From NCBI GenBank assembly GCA_020744225.1, contig JAGMWG010000017.1:620001-684000 (forward strand): 64,000 nucleotides of DNA, read 5' to 3'. Both the position numbers and the translations under genes were made by a program. Positions 23,026-32,919 of this stretch are shown here, one piece after another (position 1 is the first letter of the stretch; each line of letters opens with the position of its first letter). Under the pieces are notes generated by a model. It searched no databases and had not been told where the DNA came from. It saw only the letters and a program-made list of their open reading frames with translations. The stretch is from Paraphoma chrysanthemicola. Its lineage: Eukaryota; Ascomycota; Dothideomycetes; Pleosporales; Phaeosphaeriaceae.

Positions 23026-24436
23026 ATGCTTGCGTCCAGAAAGCGGCCTGTGCCGCTGCTCGTCGCCCTCACGCTCTTTGTCATTGTACTCTTCTACCAC
23101 AGCAGCAATGCCGACCACATATATCAGCAGTGGTCATCTTCGTTTGAGTCGCGCCCATTGAAATTAGCTGCGAACAGAACATTAGGCTTTGGCGCCGTTG
23201 TTGTCGTGTCCCGCGAGGGTTCAGACCGAAGACACGCCCTGGTGCAAGCCGCCAACGTGACCGACTTCGACCTGACCATCCCCAAACAGCCCGACTGGAC
23301 CGAAGGCGACTTGCAGAGGTTCATTGACGGTCAAGAGAATGCTCAGCGAGGTTCAATACTAGCGTGGTTAGGCCACCACAACGCCCTGCGATGGTAAGCG
23401 ATCCTGCAGCCTCGCCTTGGCTGCATCCTAGATGCTGTGTAGCGACCGACGCAGTGCTAATTCGCCATGTCTTAGGTTCCTTGACTCTGGCCTCGAGACC
23501 GCGCTGATCCTCGAAGACGACGTCGATTGGGACATTCGCCTGCGTAGTGCTCAGATTCCTCTTGCAGCAAGTGCTGTGCGCCAACTGTTACCACCACAAC
23601 GTTCATTCCACCCATTCGCCAACTATGGCAGCAACCACACTCAATACTGGGGCGACCATGGCGCCTGGGACTTACTCTACCTGGGCCATTGCGGCGACTA
23701 CTTTGAAATCGTCGACGAAAACGGTCCCAAACTTAACGATCATTACAACATGAGCACCATGCCTCATCGCATGTACACTGACCCCACACTCCCTCCCCCA
23801 TCTGATCTTCATCGCTTTACACGGACTTTATTCGAAAAGCTCGGCGTTCCAGCATACTCACGCGTCGTCCACCGTTCCAAATTCCCCCTTTGCTCCTTCG
23901 GCTACGCCATCACGCGTCCCGCCGCCGAACGTCTACTCGAGGACCTCGCCCCACCAAAACTGAAACCTAAAGGCCCCCGCGCATTCGACGTCGCCCTTAT
24001 GCACGCCTGCAGGAAAGGCAAAAATACTCCCTCCCCAACGCCATTGCAAGGCAACCCAAATCCGCACCCGAACCCAGAACTGCGCCACCGCTACGCCAGC
24101 CCTGGTCTGCGCTGCTGGACCCTCAATTCCGAACTTTTCCACCACATGCCGGGCCAAAGTCTCGTCGACGAGATTGGCGAAAAGTCCGGTGAAGGACCTG
24201 GAATCCCGCCTGTTGATCTGGCGGGTCAGGCTCAAGTCATGTACCGCAACGAGACGACGAATATCGACTGCGGATTCTGGAGCGGCGCGTTTGCATTCGA
24301 CGAGGACGACACAAGGCAATTGAAATATTTGCAAGAAGTCGTGGGTCGACAGGGTGTGTGTTTGAAGGACGAGCGGAGACAGGAGAGCGAAGAGTCGAAA
24401 AGAGATGAGGATATTCCGCAGCAGCCGATGAGATGA
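23026..24436 (+). CDS. Glycosyltransferase family 25-like type II membrane protein
   Basis: GT25 enzymes are sugar transferases; in fungi they are Golgi-type proteins of mostly unknown acceptor. Two exons (23026-23393 and 23476-24436) join in frame to 442 residues. After a short basic N-terminus a single signal anchor (LLVALTLFVIVLFYH) spans about residues 9-25. The domain starts at FGAVVVVSREGSDRR. The key motif TALILEDDVDW (about 132-141) is the metal/sugar-nucleotide DxD-like site of this family. WDLLYLGHCGDYFE and FGYAITRPAAERLLEDLAP are also conserved. The C-terminal ~25 residues are charged. I infer a lumenal enzyme; the substrate is unknown. Confidence 0.88.
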
Positions 24437-24905
24437 GATGAGATCAGGGATCCTTGCGCTGGACTTTTCATTCGAACCCTACTGGGCAACAAAACATGTC
24501 ATGAAGGTATGAACTACTGGTTGGTTTTAGACATGTATTTTGAGTTTACTTGGGAACACTCGAGCAGCGAGTCTGCACTGCGGGCGTATGTATATGGCGG
24601 CATCTTGAAATAGTTTGACCGATTAGCATTTGATACCCTAGATATATTCACAAGAGTTACAACGCATATCCACACAGCATGTGTACAATGTGGTATTATG
24701 ATGCCATTTAAAGTTGTTTGTGGGGTATATATGCAACTAGACATCTCGCAGCGCTGTGAAGATGAGAAGATCAACTGCAATGCTCCGCCCAGATGCGCTC
24801 AAAAATGAACTGGAATGCAGTACAGTAACAAAACGCCACCAACACCGTCGCTTGATGATAAAAAAAATTCTAAGCCACCATGGTCAGAACGCAAGAAAAA
24901 GAACC
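24437..24905. other. Convergent intergenic region
   Basis: About 470 bp between the GT25 and lipase 3' ends. AT-rich, no gene seen. Confidence 0.5.
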
Positions 24906-26383
24906 TCAGAGCTGGAAGTTGTCCAACCAGTGCTTGATGACCACACGGCCCTCGTCAAAAGACTTCTTGTCCATGCGCACGATGATCGCGGCGTGCGAGT
25001 GACGGTGGTTGTGAATGTACACTGGGTGTTTCTTGAAGCCCACGTTATCCAGTGCTTCAATCATCTGGAACTGGTCTTGGGTCAAGGCGAGCGTTGGAAA
25101 GTCAACAGCGTGGTTGCGCTTCTGCTCCTTGATGGAACCAATCTCCGACTCGGAGTCTTGACGCTTGAAGCCTGGTGAAGTGGGCTGGGTTGGCGAGGCC
25201 ATTTCTTCGTTGCCTGCGGCGAGGTAGTCTGACTCGTGGGCGTTGTTGAGCTCCTCATAGCGTTCCTCGGCCTGCTGGCGCACGGCATTGATCATGTTGC
25301 CAATGCGGTATTGCTCAATGTTGACACCGGCTCGGCCAGCTTCGTGCAGGCGAATCCGCTGTGAGCTTCGGACAGATTGAACGGCTGAATTGACGAGGAA
25401 CAGAGTTGTCCCGATAGGTATGAACACGGCGAGAAGTGCCACAATGGGAACACGTCCAGCAAGCATTCGTGTGGTCGACGTCAATCTTTGCGTGAAATGC
25501 GGGGCTTCTTCAGGCTCCTTTGGTGACACAGGGCAATCTCCGTCGAGGATAACGTCCTGGTAGCCCGAAATGTAGTTCATCTCAAGCTCATCTGGTCGCA
25601 CGAATGGGTCTGTTTGAGAGATGCCGGCTGTGTAGTATGTTACAGTCCTGTCGTTGACCACGTTTGCATACAGGCTCCGGTGCTGGAACTGCGCAAGACC
25701 TTTGATGAAGATGCTGTCCGGGTCGGCCAGTACAGAGAGAAGTGATCGACCCGTGTCCCTAAACTTGTCGATACCAAAGAGTTGTCGTCCGCTCATCGAA
25801 AGTGTGCGTGCGCCGAGTACGTTCCAGATGTGGCTGTGGTAGCCCCTTAAGGGTGTTCGTACGCCCAGATGTGGTGTGGCAAAGGTCGTGAAGTTCTTCG
25901 AGGGTCAGTTTCATTGTGTCATTCGCCATGTGCTCTGACATACCACAGGCTGTATCCTGTCGAAGACTCCGCGGCTATACAAGAGTCCAATTGCGAACCG
26001 CGCAATGAGACCACCTAGCGAATAGCCAATAACACTAATCTTCTTGATGCTGTGTCCATTCTCTGCCAACTCTTCTAGCTTGTGCTCAACCTCGCTCGCG
26101 ACGCGCTCGCCGCCTGTATCGACGCCATCGTACGTGAAGCTGCCAGCATTGCGCTTCGCTACGAGGATCTCGAGTTTGTCCTCAGGGAATCTCTGGCGTA
26201 GAGTGGTGCTAACGTACTTCAAGTGCTTCGGATTTCCCCAAAGCCTGAGTAGTGTCAGCGTATTGTGTCGGAGGCTCCTTCCAATGCGCGGTGGGTGGCG
26301 CTGGTGGGAGTGGCATACCCGTGAACAAGGACGCAGAGGTGGTCTGCTTTTTCTGACGAGTAAGTGGATGAAGCGGGAGACAT
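24906..26383 (-). CDS. DUF676 serine lipase/esterase, ROG1-like
   Basis: An alpha/beta-hydrolase of the DUF676 family, which includes yeast Rog1 (a monoacylglycerol lipase) and related membrane-associated lipases. Three exons (26319-26383, 25944-26244, 24906-25895) join in frame to 451 residues. The domain opens with HLCVLVHGLWGNPKHLKYVS. The nucleophile elbow is ISVIGYSLGGLIARFAIG, catalytic Ser about residue 97. TFATPHLGVRTPLRGYHSHI is a further family motif. A hydrophobic segment near 271-292 (VPIVALLAVFIPIGTTLFLV) suggests membrane attachment. Near the C-terminus, YIHNHRHSHAAIIVRM is conserved in fungal members. Substrate specificity cannot be read from sequence. Confidence 0.9.
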
Positions 26384-27180
26384 TGCTGCGAAGTTTGCCG
26401 TACTGATACTTGGGTGCAGAGTGCGGGCGCAGTGCTTATATGTTTTGCGCCCCTTCCAGAAGTCGTCCGCTAGGCGGTCTTATCGGACGCACCCACGGAA
26501 AGGCAGCTGCAACCTTGGCGACACGCTATGGGTGTCGTATCTGATTTCGGACGGTCGCTCGGACAATAAATCTCGCCGCAGTGCCGTCGCAGTCAAGACT
26601 ACAATTCACAGAGACGCAGCAAGTAATGTTGCCTCGTTGATGCAGGAAGATGCAAAACACTTCAAGACGTCATGACGGATTTAATGTCGGCAGCAGCGAT
26701 CAGAAGGTTCGTCCGAGCCCGCGGGCCCTGCAGGCTTGGCGTGCACGAACCAGCAAACGCGCGCAGGGCTGAATGCTTGCGCCTCATCTCACTCGTACGC
26801 GCTGCATCCTCACCGCTAAACACTTCGGTCGAGTTCAGCGCCATCACGTGGGCCGAAATTCACGTTCATCTACGCGATATGCGCATTGTTCTTGCAGCAG
26901 GCTCTCGATAGAAGAGTATTGGACGAACACGTGCCTTCACCCTTGCCTGCATTAAGGTATCTAATGCGTTTGGCATGGAACGTCTCTCACTTTGCGACTG
27001 AGTGGCTCACAGCTCACTTCATACATCTGTTTCGATCAAAGTCTCTCAGCTTCAACCTCTACGCATTTCTCAGATCTTCACTCAGCATATTGCACCTTTA
27101 ATTTTGCTTGGTATGTTTGGCCATGGCGTGCGTGGCATATCCTTGCTAATAGGCAAGTCCGCGTGGTGAATAAGAAGACG
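26384..27180. other. Divergent promoter region lipase / REX3
   Basis: About 800 bp with CACGTG at 26845-26850 and 26928-26933. Sequence just before 27181 may contain a 5'-leader intron of REX3. No separate gene seen. Confidence 0.45.
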
Positions 27181-29151
27181 ATGTGGCCTTCGATCCCTGC
27201 GTTCAGGCCTTTTGGCAACATTGCGTGTCCCGCAGCCGGCAAATGCGAACTTCCTAACTGCATCTTCAGCCATGACGCTCCGAAGCCGCAAGTCATCCAC
27301 ACCTCTCCCGCACAGAACCATGTAGCACTCGGCGGAGAGCCCGAGAGAAAGCGCATCAAGCTCAACGAAGACGCAAAGGTATCACCCGAGCCAGTAGCCC
27401 TTGTCGAAGCTGCCCCAGCGCCAGTCTTTGTCGGCTCAATTTTCTCCAAAGACAAGACTTCAGTTGCACACAATGGAACAAGCACCACCAGTCCTGCGTC
27501 AACAAAGTCGATTTCTGCAACTCCGAGTACCTTACCACAATCTGCAACACGGCCAGTATCGCCACCACCCACTGCTGCTGCGAAGAAAGCTGCCCCCAAG
27601 CCAGATGCACCAGTTGCCTTATTGCCCAAGAAACTCGCAAAAGAGCCAGTGGCGTTTACCAGACGTCTGACACTGCTCAAGGCGCTGCACTCCTACATGA
27701 AGCCACAGAATGATAGAATAGCGAAAGCTGTGAAGCCTGAAATCAGAGCATTGCATCTTACCCCAAATCAGCTCAACAAGCTTGCAGTTGATGAAGAAGA
27801 GAAGTTGGCCTTGGACAATCCGTCAGTGTACGAGAACATACTGAAGCAGCGACTCGTCAAGCTAAAGGCAATGACGCCAGAAGCTTGGGTCAAGGAACGA
27901 AGGGAAGCTGTCGCGAAGGAGAAGGGAGAGACGCCAAAGAAATCAGCACCCAAAAAGGTCGAAACCGGTCTCACGGCAAAGGAAGAGATCATTTTCCTAT
28001 CCATGCTGACCTGTCCACAAGATGGCCTGGACAACCATGGGTATGTCACCAAGCTACCGACTGAAGAGGACTTGAAGGAAGCAAAACTTGCGCAGACTTC
28101 TGCCGGCTTCTGGGAAGAATGTGATCGCTGTGCCACACGCTTCCAGGTGTTTCCTGAACGACGAGAAGAGGATGGCGCACTGACTACTGGAGGGGAGTGT
28201 AGGCATCACTGGGGTAGACGCGTCTTTGCAAAGAGGATGAAAGGTGCTGCACCAGAGCCAACGCGTCTCAGTTGCTGTAACGAGCCGGTGGGCTCCCCAG
28301 GATGTGTCACACATGAGACCCATGTCTTCAAGATCTCCGACTCCAAGCGCCTGTCGCTCGTCATGCCTTTTGTGGAGACTCCAGAAAACGATGAGGCCAC
28401 GCCGCAAACCGCAGTGTGTTTCGACTGCGAGATGGGCTACACTACCCGTGGTCTGGAGCTAATGCGACTTACAGTCGTGTCGTGGCCGAGTCACAGACCT
28501 GTCCTTGATGTCCTTGTAAGGCCTATTGGACATATTCTTGACGTGAATACGCGGTTTTCTGGTATCACAGCCGAGCAATTCATCAATGCAAAGCCATATG
28601 ATCCAGAGAATCCGAAACTAGTTCGCAAGGATCTCCGTATCGTCGAGTCGCCTCACCAAGCTCGCGACCTGTTCCTATCTCACATCACTCGGAGCACGCC
28701 TGTACTTGGTCATGCCCTTGAAAACGATTTGAACACTATCCGTCTCATTCACCCAACAATCATCGACACCGTCCTCCTCTTCCCGACACGGCAGGGTCTT
28801 CCATATCGTCACGGTCTCCGTACTCTTGCCAAGTGGCACCTGAACGAAGAGATCCAGCAAGGAGGCGCTGCAGGTCATGACAGCTATGAAGATGCTAGGA
28901 CAACTGGCGAGCTGGTGCGGTTTAAAATAAAGGAGAAATGGAATATTATGAAGGCTGATGGATGGATCATTGGAGAGGATGCTGTGTTACCGCCCGTACC
29001 CCTAGGAGCGCCACCGTTGGATCTGCCGATAACGTCTTTAGTGCCCACAGCAACTATGGCGAGTCTACAAGCCAAGCCAGCGGACAAGCGAAAGATGGAT
29101 ATCATTGAGCATGGCGGTGGGGATGAGCCGCCGGCGAAAAGGCTGGCTTGA
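27181..29151 (+). CDS. REX3: RNA exonuclease 3 (DEDDh 3'-5' exonuclease)
   Basis: Rex3 trims 3' ends of stable RNAs such as RNase MRP RNA in yeast. Single exon, 656 residues from the ATG at 27181, chosen because it begins MWPSIPAFRPFGNIACPAAG, which leads into a Cys-x5-Cys-x4-Cys-x3-His zinc finger (CPAAGKCELPNCIFSH) as in Rex3. A disordered Pro/Ser region follows. A cysteine-containing middle domain (WEECDRCATRFQVFPER ... LSCCNEPVGSPGC) precedes the exonuclease domain. The DEDDh residues are seen in VCFDCEMGY (about 413), VLGHALENDLNTIR and HDSYEDARTTGEL (about 565). Length and order fit the Rex3 family. Confidence 0.92.
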   Translation: MWPSIPAFRPFGNIACPAAGKCELPNCIFSHDAPKPQVIHTSPAQNHVALGGEPERKRIKLNEDAKVSPEPVALVEAAPAPVFVGSIFSKDKTSVAHNGTSTTSPASTKSISATPSTLPQSATRPVSPPPTAAAKKAAPKPDAPVALLPKKLAKEPVAFTRRLTLLKALHSYMKPQNDRIAKAVKPEIRALHLTPNQLNKLAVDEEEKLALDNPSVYENILKQRLVKLKAMTPEAWVKERREAVAKEKGETPKKSAPKKVETGLTAKEEIIFLSMLTCPQDGLDNHGYVTKLPTEEDLKEAKLAQTSAGFWEECDRCATRFQVFPERREEDGALTTGGECRHHWGRRVFAKRMKGAAPEPTRLSCCNEPVGSPGCVTHETHVFKISDSKRLSLVMPFVETPENDEATPQTAVCFDCEMGYTTRGLELMRLTVVSWPSHRPVLDVLVRPIGHILDVNTRFSGITAEQFINAKPYDPENPKLVRKDLRIVESPHQARDLFLSHITRSTPVLGHALENDLNTIRLIHPTIIDTVLLFPTRQGLPYRHGLRTLAKWHLNEEIQQGGAAGHDSYEDARTTGELVRFKIKEKWNIMKADGWIIGEDAVLPPVPLGAPPLDLPITSLVPTATMASLQAKPADKRKMDIIEHGGGDEPPAKRLA

Positions 29152-29631
29152 GATCGAGCGTTGACCCTAAAGATTGCTTGGACTTCGTATCACAGCAAAC
29201 CGATCTGTGAGGCAAAGGGCTGTAAAAGCTGGAAACATGATTCCGGATTTGGGCACGAATATGCGGCAGATACGAGATTTATATCATAGCGAAGTGACTA
29301 GCCAGCGATCGGACGGACCTGATCGTGTGTGCTGTGTGTATCAGATGCCCAGACTGCCTTGGTAGCAAGCTTACCAGCTCAAAGACCACCGTCTAGGACA
29401 ATGCGACATCCCAAATCAAGCCTTATACTTTCTTGTTCACGTGCTGGTCAGTATATCCATCTTCTCAGAATCGTGACGCCTGCCGTTTCCCTATCTCTAA
29501 CATCTCATCACTCCTTGTTCTTGCCATGAACATTGCCCCAAGACTCCCTCTGCAGTGATCCAGCCTATACTTCCAGACTGTCTTATACATCTTCCCGAAT
29601 GGTTCACATGAATCAATTTGGACACACTCCT
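29152..29631. other. Convergent intergenic region
   Basis: About 480 bp between REX3 and PCC1 3' ends; nothing recognised. Confidence 0.5.
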
Positions 29632-30060
29632 TCATCCCTTCACTGCCTCCAGCCCCTGCACGCCCTCTAATCCCTCCGTCACAGGCTCATACAACACATC
29701 GACGTCCAAGTCCTTCATCACGCCAATCACGACGCCGACGCTCTCGATGAACCCGTTCACGGCGACGCGTAGCATGCGGTTCGTGGTGGCCGCATAGTTG
29801 ACTTGTAAAACAGAGTCTGCTTCGACGGACGAGGACGGCGAGGTGAGGCTGAAGCTTCGGCGCACGAGAGTGGAAAGTTCTGCGTCGACGGAGAGAGCGC
29901 GTAATGCGGTGGCTGCGAGGTGGTGCGATGGAAAGGGAATGGTGAGGGTGCTGGTTTTGTATTAGTATCTTCTTGTATGTCCCAGAAAGGTTGGAAGGAC
30001 TAACAGTGTACATGGGAAATCCTCTACTTTCCACTCACTACCCGCTATCGTCGGCGCCAT
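29632..30060 (-). CDS. PCC1: KEOPS complex subunit Pcc1
   Basis: Pcc1 is the small dimerising subunit of KEOPS, needed for t6A modification of tRNA and linked to telomeres and transcription. Two exons (30005-30060 and 29632-29950) join in frame to 124 residues, a typical size. The core reads LTIPFPSHHLAATALRALSV, then LVRRSFSL and LQVNYAATTNRMLRVAVNGF followed by IESVGVVIGVMKDLD, the alpha/beta CTAG/Pcc1 pattern with two helices and three strands. The donor is GTTAGT, weaker than the usual GTAAGT but consistent with the reading frame. Confidence 0.9.
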
Positions 30061-30480
30061 AATTCAAGTAAGTATCAATTCCTGCACCCGAAAATACTAG
30101 TGATCGCCCACCAGCGCTGTCGTCGATTGAGGCTCAAAACTTTACGCGAGCCATCTATCTATCCGCATGCGCCCCGCCCCCGCAATCGCTTTGGGCAAAG
30201 CGTGGAATCGCGGAGCTATGACGATCCCGATTCGATCCAGGCACAAACACATCATCGTCATACATCATCATTCCGTCCCAAAACGCGCCAAGGGGGTAAT
30301 GGAGAAAATGCCCGGTGACGGGATTACACGTGCATGTGTGGTGTCTTTGGGGCCCGAGGTCATGACTGCACTTCGTCTCCGAACACCAATTTTACTTCAA
30401 TTGATACGCAATTGAACGCCTGCAGCGAAACACGACTTCCTTTACGAGATTGCAGTTTCTGAGCTGAGGCATACATCACG
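30061..30480. other. Divergent promoter region
   Basis: About 420 bp between PCC1 (-) and the small gene at 30481 (+). No feature recognised. Confidence 0.45.
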
Positions 30481-30919
30481 ATGTTCCGCTCCCTAGCTAC
30501 CGTCTCCGCAAGACGGACGTGCGGCGTCCAAGCACGCGCCTTCTCGGTCTCGATTGCGCGGCCGATCGATACGAATCCTGGGTCGAAGACGAAGAAGCAT
30601 GCAACGGATAAAGCAAAGGATGGAGATACGGCGAATATTCAGGAAGCCAATGCAAAGGCTGGAATGGAGTACGTCAAACCTTCTTACTCACTTCAGCCAT
30701 TATACACTTCCACATCTCCTATGTCTCGAGGGATTATGTCCATGGGCGAGGGATAGGATAATGTTGACATATTCTAGCAGCGCCAACAAAAGCGGCACCG
30801 GCGGCAATGCGACGGAGCGCAAAGATTCAGCGGGCGGCGCGGCAAAGGCGAAGAAGGAGTTTCCCGAGGCGCCGGATACGATTGGCATGCAGGATGAGCG
30901 GGGTGGACGGGGAGGTTAG
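30481..30919 (+). CDS. Small mitochondrial-looking protein of unknown function
   Basis: Two exons (30481-30668 and 30778-30919) join in frame to 109 residues. The N-terminus MFRSLATVSARRTCGVQARA is Arg/Ser/Ala-rich with no acidic residue until Asp28, the pattern of a mitochondrial presequence. The remainder is hydrophilic and likely disordered (NKSGTGGNATERKDSAGGAA; tail DERGGRGG). I know of no function; similar short proteins occur in many filamentous ascomycetes. The intron is 109 nt with GTACGT and CTAG ends. Confidence 0.65.
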
Positions 30920-31072
30920 AGATGTGTAACATTCTGGTGCGCTGGGGTTCCGAGATGATACAAGGTGGCATAAAGGGAAAAGATGTTGTGGAAAGAATGC
31001 ATCGCATGGAACTGGAAGAACGATCGAGTTGGCTGCAATTCGAAATGTCTTACTGTATGGATTAGCATGGCT

Positions 31073-31642
31073 TCAAACACCCTGCGCACCAGCTCCAGCT
31101 CCAGCATCACCCATATCAACATCCACGTATCTTTTCCTACCCGCGCCGCCTGCTCTAACACCTTCCCTCTCCACCTACGGACTCACATTGCCCTCCCTCG
31201 CCTTCCTCTGCTTCTCCGCCTTCTGGCGTTTCTCCAACTTCGCGTTGCTCTCTATGATTTTCGCCTGGTTGGCCTTGACAATACCTTCCACTCTCCTAAT
31301 TCTGACTTCAGCTTTCTGTTCCAGCACATCAATGACTTTTCGCTGTGCTTCAGCCCTGATCGCACCTTCTTGAGGCGGCACGCGAAATTTATCCTCGTTG
31401 CCCTCCACAGCGGTGATGGCTGCGCGGAAGCATGTGTTTGTCTGAGAGTGTAGGAGGATGGGAGGTTGGGACGGAGATCATGGATAGAGCGAGGTGAGAA
31501 GTGCGATGAGGTAAGTGTGGGCTGTGATGTCTTGCGAAATTATCGGGATGTTGGATAGAGTGGAGATTGGCGCAACTAGGTCCTGTGCGATGGTAAGATT
31601 AGGTCCACTGGGATTGACGGGCTGTGCAGGTGCGTCCGACAT
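31073..31642 (-). pseudogene. Coiled-coil protein frame interrupted by two in-frame stops
   Basis: From the ATG at 31642 one frame reads protein-like for 190 codons but contains TGA at 31480-31478 and TAG at 31177-31175 before ending at 31075-31073. Block 1 starts MSDAPAQPVNPSGPNLTIAQ. Block 2 has RAAITAVEGNEDKFRVPPQE and then a Lys/Glu-rich coiled coil. Block 3 (AGRKRYVDVDMGDAGAGAGA) looks like a normal tail. A weak 135-nt GTTGCG...CAG intron could remove the first stop. The second sits only 12 nt inside a GTGAGT...TAG stretch, too short to splice. Options are nonsense mutations, readthrough or sequence error. The family is not recognised. Confidence 0.5.
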
Positions 31643-31893
31643 TGCTCCTACTTTGGCTGCGGAAATGTTGAGATCGAAGAAAGCTGTGGAAGAAGTAATT
31701 GGATGCTTGTTGCAGTTTGCTTTCAGCAATCTTCATTGTCTCAAAGTCTTGCTTTGCGGTCTGATAGATTGCTTGAAAACATCCAACCACAATCACACGG
31801 CTATTCAATAGGCCTAAATATTCCTATTCTTCTCTCGTCCAAACCAACCCAAGTGCTTCAACTTGTACACATCGGACCAAGCACGAGTTCAAG

Positions 31894-32919
31894 ATGGCTT
31901 CTCATCGGGTCTCACCTACAGATTTCAACAACTTTACGGTAATCACTGGTACGTCTCAGCTCATCCACAGCTCCTGTTGCAATTCAACATGCTAATCATA
32001 CGTACCTATGACAGCTCTCGTGAAGGCGCTATACCCACCCGTGAACACCCGTCGTACGCAAGTCCTCGTATCAAGACAGAAAGCGACTAAGGGCGTCAGC
32101 GGATTCGAAGCAGCTGTCGTCTGGTACGATCTTGGAGATATGGTGGAAGGGGGAAACGTTCCTGGCAGCATTGAGAAAGAATCGAGAAAGGAGTCAAAAG
32201 GTGACGGAAAGGCCAAACCGACGCCGACGCTGCATCCTGTCCACGGCCCCTTCAGAGGCAAAACAAGGATCGCGGCGCTTCAGCAACTTTTGGAAGCCGT
32301 GGAAATCGAGGCACAGAGCAGAATGCCGGAGATCGTTAAGGTTGGTCGAGAAGATTACGAAACTGACAAAGATGGTGACGGAGAAGTGGAGGATGAGTAG
32401 GAAGTACCTTCGAGCGCAGCAAAGGACACTAGCGCCAAAAACTCTCCAGACAACACAAAGACGGTAGCTCCGAAGGAGGGCAAGGGCGAAGCCAAAGCAA
32501 CCGGCAAGGCAAAGGCAAGGGCAAAGACGAATGTGCTGAAGCGGGCTCAGGACGACGATATTGAAGACGACATGGAGAGCGGACAACCTGCGCTCAAGAA
32601 ACACAACCGTGCGCGCCGCGAGGCAAAGACACAAAATTCAGCCGTCGACAAGGTTGAGCCAGAGTCAGAAGTCCAGGGCAAGAAAGGACATCAATCCAAG
32701 ATCGAGAAGGAACAGGCTAAGTCCGACAAGCCACAGCCCACTACAAAAGGCAAGGGGAAGGGAAAGATCAAGAAGGCGCCAGCGGAGTAGCTTGAGGAGG
32801 ATGACGAGTTGGACGAGACGGATGCGGAGGATGAAGATGAAGATGCGAGTGAGTGTGTCGGTGGGCCATCCAAAGGCACTGGTAAGAAGACTGGGGCGCA
32901 GGGCACGAAGGCGAAGTGA
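31894..32919 (+). pseudogene. Lys/Glu-rich nuclear-type protein frame interrupted by two in-frame TAG codons
   Basis: Exon 31894-31948 joins across a clear intron (31949-32014, GTACGT...CTAAT...CAG) to 32015 onward. The protein starts MASHRVSPTDFNNFTVITGA and continues into VSRQKATKGVSGFEAAVVWY. TAG occurs at 32398-32400 and 32788-32790, yet the same frame stays strongly coding-like after each. The middle block has KAKARAKTNVLKRAQDDDIE and a basic stretch; the last block is acidic (LEEDDELDETDAEDEDEDAS) and ends with TGA at 32917-32919. A 45-nt segment ending at 32415 could be an intron removing the first TAG, but its donor (GTGACG) is poor. No intron explains the second. Function unknown. 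Confidence 0.5.

Noticed and set aside
30983..31453. Plus-strand open frame of about 156 codons.
   Set aside because: It is the antisense of the Lys/Glu-rich coiled-coil frame; its Leu/Phe-rich reading is a shadow.
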